Shown: one piece after another, positions 57,023 through 64,000 of the stretch
Position numbering within the stretch: the stretch's first letter is position 1
Layout: each line of letters starts with the position of its first letter
Source: Stereocaulon alpinum
Lineage: Eukaryota; Ascomycota; Lecanoromycetes; Lecanorales; Stereocaulaceae
DNA length: 64,000 nt
NCBI GenBank assembly: GCA_018257865.1
Contig: JAEUBA010000046.1
Span: 124,001-188,000 of the forward strand
Direction of reading: 5' to 3'
The notes under the pieces: model-generated
Told to the model about the DNA's origin: nothing
Database searches by the model: none
Seen by the model: only the letters and a program-made list of their open reading frames with translations
Program-made: the position numbers and the translations under genes

Positions 57023-57764
57023 TGTCGTCTGAGACTTTTACTGGTTGCTTGACCATATCCGACACTTTGTATTTGCATAACTTTACATATACTGTGAACG
57101 ACATCAATGTACCCCTGTTCAGTAGCTCAAATGTGCATCTTCAATTTACATATGCCCGTTGATGTCTGCCAAGGCATTGCTATCACACTGCCAAGCAAAC
57201 ACGATTCCCCTTGAATATCTTGTTGCTCCATTACTTCCATAAGCCCAAATGCTTTCATCATTCTTTCCCATTGCTGAGCAGTAAAACACATTATGAAAGA
57301 CATCTGGGTACATGCAGAACGGTCGTGAGTCAAGATCTCCATCACATTGTCGTGTTCATGCTCCTGGGTATAGCTCTCATGCGATACTAGATCTCTATCT
57401 CACACTTCCGTTCCATCGCGACGTTGGCAGAGCTATCATTCTGTCAATGCTGGACTACCGATCTGTAAGTGGAGAAATTTGGCCGCAGTGAGGCCATTTA
57501 AATCGTGTAATCTTAGATGCTCGATTAATTTCTGAACAGCATGTGAATTCTTCTCAGAAGCACATGAAAAAGTTCAGCGAACATTTCTTGTTCCTATATA
57601 ACTGCGTACATCTATCTTCTTTCAACCTTCAAGTCCTTCCAACCGTCCAGCATCCCTTCTTACCTCACACAGAAAGTTCTGACTGAGTTGCTCACGAGCT
57701 TGGGACTATCTCAAGGGTAACGCCAATACTTCTGCACACTTCAAGAACGCATATTCATAACAGA
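57023..57764. other. Spacer, nothing recognised
   Basis: About 740 bases holding the SMC1 3' flank and the leader of the 57765 gene. No motif-bearing frame. Confidence 0.45.
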
Positions 57765-59081
57765 ATGTCGGGCCTCACCCAATCTTCTGGTAGCTTCCAC
57801 CTCCCTTACCTGTTCTCAAAGCGTGGCATGCAAATATTCAAGGAAAGAGTCAGACCCAATGTTCAACCACACAACGATGACGATACCTGGTTTCAAAATC
57901 AGTATGAGCATTATCTACAGCTTGCGAGGAGATACCGGTCATACAACATTCCAGACAAGCAATGGAGATTCGAGATTGTACGGGATGGGACACATGACTA
58001 TTTGCAGATTCCGCCTAGTCTGCTTGCTGAACAGCAACAAGCAAATAGCTTTGCAGATCCGCACGTAGCACAACAAGGACACCAAACGACGATAGGGCCA
58101 TTCTATGGAAATGCGACCTTCCAGAACGCTCACTACAACTCGATAGTCTCACAACTTGATGGGCACTTCCCTACGACAACTCGCGGATATAGCAATGTCC
58201 TGTACGGTCAGATCGATTCGAACAACGTCGGAGCACCAGCTTGGGGAAAACAACGTGCGATTGACAATGATATCGCAACCGCACCTCCGTCGTTTGGCCT
58301 TGACGCCTTCGCTGCGGAGCAACGTCGATATAATGTTATTTCCCCCCAAGTAGAAGCCAGACAAGCTTGCAGGTCCATCGCACCAGCAGTGCAGTCCACG
58401 TACTCTTCCGAGAATGCTCCACCCCCTGACGCTGAGGATTTCGCACTTCCGTACGGTCGAGGCCATTCGAGTCCTTCGCAGAGTCCAGATGGCACAAGAA
58501 ACTTACATATCCCCCCTTCCCGATGGACTCGAATTCAAGACAGGCCTCCCCACGGTTTGCACAGTTCTTCCAAGGACGCTATCGGCTCAAGACAGGCTTC
58601 AAAATATCCAAGCTGTGCCCAGTTCCTGTATGTCTTTAGCCCAACTCCCAAGTCATCCAGACTCTCCAATGCTATTCTTGGATTCGAAGAATCTGCTCGT
58701 GACCAGAGTGAGGAGCACATGATCTCGACAGCTGCAACAATACCTACGACGCCCGCACCTCCTGTCGTCTTGGAACAAGTCCGAGCTACGCCTGCGAATG
58801 CTCTGAAGGGATTGCGTGTTACGGACATCGAAGCCGCCCGAGCACTAGCGAGAAAAAAAGAGAAAGAAGAGTTGTTTGCTGGCTCGGTCGTCGAAGAGCG
58901 AGTATTGGGTCGACAGGTCCACACCTATGGGCCGATTGGCTGCCCTGGAACATCCAAACCCCCGAAGGAAAGGAGAATTTTCGAAGGCAATACCGAACCT
59001 AGGACAACGAGTGGTGAGACGAATTTTCTCGGCCAGAGCCAGATGTTTCAGAGTGCCTTGGCGTGCCCGACGTTGGCATGA
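57765..59081 (+). CDS. Unrecognised, largely disordered protein
   Basis: Open frame of 438 residues from the ATG at 57765. The N-terminal about 90 residues look folded and aromatic-rich (FHLPYLFSKRGMQIFKERV, WFQNQYEHYLQLARRYRSYN, WRFEIVRDGTHDYLQIPPSL). The middle is Gln/Asn/Ser/Pro-rich. A helical segment near residues 345-375 (LKGLRVTDIEAARALARKKE) precedes the end. I do not recognise a family; there is no signal peptide or membrane segment. The stop at 59079 may not be the true one. Another frame over 59055-59172 reads RRWHEYLDALKAYHDNP and ends WIDPIYPTLAS, a more convincing C-terminus that would need a splice or a frameshift. Confidence 0.55.
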   Translation: MSGLTQSSGSFHLPYLFSKRGMQIFKERVRPNVQPHNDDDTWFQNQYEHYLQLARRYRSYNIPDKQWRFEIVRDGTHDYLQIPPSLLAEQQQANSFADPHVAQQGHQTTIGPFYGNATFQNAHYNSIVSQLDGHFPTTTRGYSNVLYGQIDSNNVGAPAWGKQRAIDNDIATAPPSFGLDAFAAEQRRYNVISPQVEARQACRSIAPAVQSTYSSENAPPPDAEDFALPYGRGHSSPSQSPDGTRNLHIPPSRWTRIQDRPPHGLHSSSKDAIGSRQASKYPSCAQFLYVFSPTPKSSRLSNAILGFEESARDQSEEHMISTAATIPTTPAPPVVLEQVRATPANALKGLRVTDIEAARALARKKEKEELFAGSVVEERVLGRQVHTYGPIGCPGTSKPPKERRIFEGNTEPRTTSGETNFLGQSQMFQSALACPTLA

Positions 59082-59172
59082 GTATCTTGACGCTCTGAAA
59101 GCTTATCACGATAACCCAGAGAGCAGCAACGAGCATTGGATCGATCCTATATATCCCACACTGGCAAGCTAG

Positions 59173-59936
59173 ATTGTTTCAGTCAGCCCTGAATTTCTAT
59201 TGAATCGAAAACCACTATATTGTATGGACGACCTTGAAATCGTACTATCGAAGTGTGACGAAAGCTACCAGAATTAGGTTTTCCGCCGTTATCCCACACA
59301 TGATGAAAAGTACAACGACTTCCTAAAATACGAAACTTAAGTAAACCACGAGAACATAGATTCTGAAATTAAATGCAAAAACTTTCTGGCCACCCTTGCA
59401 TACCTCCACGCTTTTTGTCCAGAGACGAATAAGCTCAATGAGGTTCCGATGAATGATTGGGACTTTCCGTGGCCACGGAACCACGTACATCACCCTGTTG
59501 CAACCACGGCTTGATTGGCCCTCGGATGCCATGTTCTGTTGAAAACAAATACGTTATATCGAAGATGAGAAAGGCGGCTACACTAACAATGAGGCATTGG
59601 GTTCGACGGATGTCTTGGTATCGTGGAAGTAGGGCGAGAAAGCGACGTAGCTAGGAATACTGGAACAAGCATATGACTCTTCACGATAGGCTCTGTAACG
59701 CTTCCTTCATTCGCCTACGGGGTTTTATATCGATTATGCTCAAGGGTTTGGGCTGACCGTGTTCAGCATAGATTCGTTGGGTCTGAGAATGTACTTTATC
59801 ACAAGCCAAACAGAAGCATATTTAATATTAGAAGACTTCACAGCTCGCGTGGTGCTGCCTGAACTCTGATCAATGTAATAGGATTGTTGGTTGATAAGTG
59901 AAGTGTGAAAGGCTGTTCGCGTAATTCGGGTAATGC
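59173..59936. other. Spacer, nothing recognised
   Basis: About 760 bases, A+T-richer than its neighbours, with no supportable gene. Confidence 0.4.
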
Positions 59937-60206
59937 TCAAGGATCATTGAAACCAGTAGCGGTAGAGTTCTTATCATCATAGATTTCAGAGGCACTGAGC
60001 ATAAGATATGTCAATTTTTCGAGATGTTGCTCGCATAGGCTTTTGAATTCCACTGGATTGTTCCGAAGAGTCACCCAAATATTACGGGTCTTGGACCTGG
60101 AACAGAACTTTCTTTGCGTCGGTATGCCGATGTCTTCGATGGTGGGACTGTATAGATCGGAAAGCTCTGGAGATGCCTGTGAGCCTAGGTACTGCCCTAT
60201 ACATTC
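59937..60206 (-). CDS. Small hypothetical protein, weak support
   Basis: The minus-strand frame from the ATG at 60206 encodes about 89 residues (MECIGQYLGSQASPELSDLY at the start, LRNNPVEFKSLCEQHLEKLT later). The composition is protein-like and the antisense frame is less so, but no family, splice evidence or conserved motif is recognised. It could be an orphan gene, the last exon of a lost gene, or chance. Confidence 0.22.
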   Translation of the reverse strand, partial: ECIGQYLGSQASPELSDLYSPTIEDIGIPTQRKFCSRSKTRNIWVTLRNNPVEFKSLCEQHLEKLTYLMLSASEIYDDKNSTATGFNDP

Positions 60207-60399
60207 CATATATCTCCTTACCAAGATAGAGCTTGCGAAAGTATAAAGCCGATATCAACGGGCATCCGCCAACCTACATGCAATCCCAAAGTCTTATACA
60301 CAAATGGCACATGTGCCCTGAATCGATTACACAATCATTCTCGCCTCAACGACAGGTCAAAGATGGACACATCGAGTGAAGGTATCGTGGCAAAATCTG

Positions 60400-61386
60400 T
60401 TAGCCGATCTTGACCTTTACAAGTCTATCTAATGCTTTCCCATCATCCAGAGCCCAAGCTGGGTCCCTATCCATTTTCCACACTCGATTGTTGCCCTTCA
60501 GATGAAGGTAAAGAAACCCTTCGCTGGTGTATGCACGTTTGAGGCCGACACAGCCTCTCCAAATCCAATAGCCGGCTTGTCTGAAGGGCAGTGTCATGAG
60601 ATGAGTCTTTGCAAATGCGGCTAACTTTTCTTGCCGATGATTCAAGTCAGCAAGTGCGGCTTGTATGTTTCTCTCGCTGTCGTTATCGAAGAGTTTTGAA
60701 GAGACTGTCACATCAGTGTGAGGTACTGTTGTGACTCTAGGCTTTCGGTGTGGTATCAACGGGGTCCTCTCTATTCGTAAGAGTAAAATATTAGATTTCG
60801 CGCTCGATGGTGAAGGAAGTGAACTGATTCGCTGGACCATATTCTGTGGCTGTTTCCAATGTCAATTGGATGTTGCGGCTGGTTTGCTAGAACGGAGACT
60901 TACTTTCAGCAACATCCAGAATCCAACACATGCAATCATGAGGCTGCCAACCTTGATGAAGACAGGTACATAAGCTGGCAGATCTTCGGGACTGACAATG
61001 TAATACTGGCTTCGATAATTGTACACAGCAATGCCAATTATCAATGCCCCGGCGGTCCAACAAGCAGTAATGTAGTGCGCGTAGGATGAGGACCGGTATA
61101 GAAGGGTGGGCGACGGCCGTGTTGCTAATTCATCGTTCAATGATTGATACGCTGCAGACTTTCGAGGGGCATAGGACGTCGGTTGTATTGGTTTCGCAGG
61201 CACTTTCGTAGGCTTTTTCAGTGCAGGCTTCTTTTGTTTTTGGACAAGGCTGCGCGCGCTTGTAGTGAAATTGCACTTCAGGTATATTCGTATTGATGGT
61301 GGTTGTGTTCGTAAGTCGCAGGTAGCTGTCCTTGAAAAGAGAGCATGTTGGAAACGGGCAGCTTGCAACCATTGTGATCGGATCAT
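60400..61386 (-). CDS. Conserved fungal mitochondrial membrane protein (TMEM223-like layout), function unknown
   Basis: Two exons (61386-60904 and 60849-60400) join in frame to 310 residues. The start MIRSQWLQAARFQHALFSRT opens a basic presequence-like leader of about 60 residues, followed by a Lys/Pro-rich stretch (KKPALKKPTKVPAKPIQPTS). Two membrane segments follow (HYITACWTAGALIIGIAVYN and VPVFIKVGSLMIACVGFWML). Exon 2 is a soluble domain with ILLLRIERTPLIPHRKPRVT, ERNIQAALADLNHRQEKLAA and the closing YLHLKGNNRVWKMDRDPAWALD. The layout (leader, two TM helices, C-terminal matrix-side domain) resembles TMEM223-type assembly factors, but I rely on architecture, not on a certain family match. 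The start is the ATG at 61386; upstream in-frame Met at 61464 would lengthen the leader. Confidence 0.75.
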
Positions 61387-61726
61387 AGCCCTAACCAGGA
61401 TACCGCGGTGAATCAGTCGTATCAATGTGGATCTAGAGATATTCTTTCTGCATCTCTGATACACGACCGTGCAGAGAGCAGCTAGTAGTAGCAGCTCATT
61501 TCCCGTCTTAAAAATTGAAGTACGTAGAAGTATACAGTGTTACAGGGATCGGAAGAGCTTGAGGTGGATTCGGTCTTGGCGTCGCCGACATGCCGTGCTT
61601 AAGTTTATCCCTCCCAACACCTTCAAGCTCGTCCGTTACTAAATGTGCTGACCTTGCTGATGGACCTTCTACTACCGCACCCACATTGACGCACAAGGAC
61701 CGTGTCATTGTCAGTTTTCAGCAGCG
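61387..61726. other. Bidirectional upstream region
   Basis: About 340 bases between divergent starts of the membrane-protein gene and PDX1. No distinct element is recognised. Confidence 0.45.
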
Positions 61727-63270
61727 ATGGCGTCTTTCTGTAAAGCATTCAAAGACATCAGTACGCTTTCGAGCCGGTCTGTATACCGCAATGCATCCTC
61801 AAGAGGTCCGTGAAAAAGCCCCGAACATTTACTCAGCTGTAACACTTCCTTGCAAAGACTGTGCTTATTCCAATTGCAGGTTTTAGAAACTACGCGAGGA
61901 GCTTGGCTGCTCAGAATTTTACAATGCCTGCAATGTCACCGACAATGACCGAGGGCAACATCGCCAGCTGGAAGGTTAACGAGGGTATGAAAACCCTCCG
62001 GACCAAGAGTCACAGATGAGACAATTTTGATCCCCCACTGTGCAGGTGATGCGTTCTCGACGGGTGATGTGCTGCTCGAAATAGAGACCGATAAAGCGCA
62101 AATGGATGTGGAAGCCCAAGATGACGGAAAGATGGCCAAAATAATGGTCTGTTAGTCACGATGTGCCTGGGACATGGAGATAATATTTACGAATGACAGC
62201 AACATGATGGTGCAAAGAGTGTCAAGGTCGGTACTCGGATAGCGGTAATAGCTGAGGCGGACGACGACTTGAGCACTCTCGAAATACCCGCCGAAGAACC
62301 AGCCCCAGCATCCTCACCTCAACAAGAAAAGAAGTCAGGTGTGGACGCCTCTCAATCATCCGAGTCTCAAGCCGAAGCACCGCCTTCATCAAAAGGCGAA
62401 GATACGCCGCCTGCAAAACCTTCACAATCTTCATCGACCTTACCACCTCCAGCTAAAGCCCAAAAGCAAATGTATCCTCTATATCCATCCATCGCTCAGC
62501 TCCTCCACGAAAAAAGCATACCGACTTCCGAAGCCGACAAAATCCCCGCAAGTGGCCCAAAGGGCCGATTACTAAAAGGCGATGTTTTAGCTTACCTGGG
62601 CCGAATATCATCGTCCTACTCCTCAGAACAATCCGCACGGATCACCAAACTTGGGCATCTCGATCTCAGCAATGCCAAACCTGCGCCTCCAAAAGAACCA
62701 ACTCCACCTACATCTACCAAAGCTCAAAATTCAGCAGCAACGGAGACAGAAAAGCCCGAAACTGAAATCGCCGTCCCCATCTCTCTATCATCCGTGCTTT
62801 CAGTTCAGAAACGCATCCAAGCCACTCTGGGCGTCACGCTTCCCCTCTCAACCTTTATTGCCCGTGCTACGGAATTGGCAAACGACGATTTACCGCGGCC
62901 CGCGGCTGCATCTACAGCTGATGAGCTTTTCAACGACGTGCTTGGTTTGAATAATGTGAGCTCTGAGACATCAAGAGGCAATTATATGCCCCAGATTACT
63001 GCATTACCGGGCACACCTTTTACGGAGAAGGCGGGCCCACGAATACAACCAGATATATATGACCTACTAGCAGGCAATGCGTCGTCAACAATGGCAAGCA
63101 GGAGCATCGGTGTGCCGCTGCCCGGAATAGTGGTTGGGTCGAAGCCGGGTGAGGCCACAAACGTATTCAGTGTTAGTGCGGCGAAAGGCGAGGAGAAGAG
63201 GGCAAGGGTGTTCTTGGAGAGGGTGAAGACCATATTACAGGTTGAGCCAGGTAGGTTGTTGATATTATAG
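61727..63270 (+). CDS. PDX1: Pyruvate dehydrogenase E3-binding protein (Pdx1 / protein X)
   Basis: Mitochondrial component that anchors dihydrolipoamide dehydrogenase (E3) to the E2 core of the pyruvate dehydrogenase complex. At least four introns are visible. Exon 1 (from 61727, MASFCKAFKDISTLSSRSVY) is the presequence. The next exon reads FRNYARSLAAQNFTMPAMSP. A further exon has GDAFSTGDVLLEIETDKAQM with the lipoyl Lys in ETDKA, and then QHDGAKSVKVGTRIAVIAEA closes the lipoyl domain. The final long exon contains a Pro/Ser-rich linker, the E3-binding domain (YPSIAQLLHEKSIPTSEADK to GRLLKGDVLAYLG) and a C-terminal region without the E2 acyltransferase HxxxD motif, which is the difference from true E2. 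The stop is at 63268-63270. Confidence 0.92.
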
Positions 63271-63562
63271 ATCTCAATATAACCTGCTCAAAGGGCATCG
63301 AAGCTTCCATACTCAGGGGCATCATGGTGATGTAATTTGAGACTTGGTGAAGACCAGTTCATGATACTCTGCTCATAGCTGGTTTAGGCCGAGCGATTCC
63401 AATGTCCAATCCTAGTCCAGCGCCTTGCAACTCGGGGGTTCTGTCCGGCGAAAATGCTCATAACGCTCATGCAATTAGCCAGGTCGCTCAATATCACAGC
63501 AAGAGCCCGGCTAGATGAATTTCCGCTTGTAGCGCATGCAAAACAGGGATTATGAACCTCCT
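63271..63562. other. Convergent 3' spacer
   Basis: Between the stop codons of PDX1 and the APC/C activator gene. No gene is seen. Confidence 0.5.
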
Positions 63563-64000
63563 TCATCTTATTTCACCCCACCTCTCCATCCTAGTTCCTG
63601 CACCGTCTCCTCCCACTCCATCTCGTTCCCGCTTGCCAAAACACTTCCAGAATCTCAGCGTTTCGTCACCGGCGCCTGTAACTACCGTTTGGCCGTCTGG
63701 ACTCATCGCCAAGTATAGCACACGATATGTATGTCCAGTAAGACTAGCCACTTGCGTCATGCTAGGGTACTTCCACACCACTATCTGGTTTTGGCTATAA
63801 CCGTGTGTTGAGACAATTTCGTTGCTGTTCTTTGACCAGGCAAGGTTGCAAACTTGGGATCCAGTATCGAGCTCCTGTATGCATGAGCCGGTCGCAGTAC
63901 TCCAAAACTTGATGCGACGATCTGCGGTACCACCGCCGGAGGCAAGGAGATGACGCTGATGAGGTGACCACGCAATGGCTTTCACGGCTGCTGTATGTTC
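63563..64000 (-). CDS. Cdh1/Fizzy-type APC/C activator (WD40), 3' part only
   Basis: C-terminal end of a Cdc20/Cdh1 family protein that activates the anaphase-promoting complex; the gene runs out of the window. Visible blades read AIAWSPHQRHLLASGGGTAD with RRIKFW, LDTGSQVCNLAWSKNSNEIV, STHGYSQNQIVVWKYPSM, LTGHTYRVLYLAMSPDGQTV and TGAGDETLRFWKCF. The GHTYRVLYLAMSPDG text is closer to Cdh1/Fzr than to Cdc20. The last two residues before the stop are Ile-Arg, the IR tail that docks on the APC/C TPR subunits. A Gly-rich linker (GVGGDGAG) precedes it. Confidence 0.9.
   Translation of the reverse strand, partial: EHTAAVKAIAWSPHQRHLLASGGGTADRRIKFWSTATGSCIQELDTGSQVCNLAWSKNSNEIVSTHGYSQNQIVVWKYPSMTQVASLTGHTYRVLYLAMSPDGQTVVTGAGDETLRFWKCFGKRERDGVGGDGAGTRMERWGEIR

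Noticed and set aside
1..64000. tRNA, rRNA, CRISPR arrays and bacterial-type operons
   Set aside because: No tRNA B-box/cloverleaf could be supported, no rRNA-like stretch is present, and the introns and gene families are eukaryotic, so CRISPR and operons are not expected.

Overview
The window is a stretch of nuclear genome from a filamentous ascomycete fungus (Pezizomycotina). The genes are mostly broken by short introns of about 50-80 bases with GT-AG ends. They encode typical fungal proteins: Psi-factor producing oxygenase, DUF2235 lipase-like protein, Gpc1, cohesin Smc1, TAF5, Med11, Vps5 and Pdx1. I cannot fix the class from sequence alone; Dothideomycetes or Leotiomycetes would both fit. 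Genes lie on both strands and are not organised in operons or in an obvious metabolite cluster.

Layout. 1-9 kb: a DUF2235 protein (minus) and a large dioxygenase-cytochrome P450 fusion of the PpoA/linoleate diol synthase family (plus, ten exons). 9-18 kb: a disordered fungal protein, a microsatellite-rich spacer, the tRNA exportin Los1 and the 5S rRNA factor TFIIIA, the last two both on the minus strand. 18-22 kb: no intact gene, but a decayed coiled-coil and CCCH zinc-finger gene with RIP-like changes. 22-26 kb: a secreted, probably GPI-anchored protein with a proline-rich stalk and seven or eight tandem repeats. 26-36 kb: xylulokinase, an MMT/CDF metal transporter, a SIRT4-type sirtuin, the RNA polymerase subunit Rpb6, mitochondrial ClpP and a divergent mitochondrial-looking protein. 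37-49 kb: TAF5, Mediator subunit Med11, retromer Vps5, a Dcr2-type phosphatase and the glycerophosphocholine acyltransferase Gpc1. 49-53 kb: a second degraded zone with an SRPK-like kinase pseudogene and another decayed ORF. 53-64 kb: SMC1, an unrecognised protein, a mitochondrial membrane protein, the PDH E3-binding protein Pdx1 and the 3' end of a Cdh1/Fizzy-type APC/C activator.

Several genes share a process: basal transcription (Rpb6, TAF5, Med11, TFIIIA), mitochondrial function (ClpP, sirtuin, MMT, Pdx1, two unnamed proteins) and chromosome segregation (Smc1, Cdh1). They look like ordinary scattered housekeeping genes.

Most notable observations: three introns that the reading frame forces to be GC-AG (in Ppo, LOS1 and SMC1); a 51-base, stop-free, multiple-of-three intron just before the C-terminus of RPB6; and two pseudogenes whose original domain structure can still be read across frameshifts and nonsense codons.
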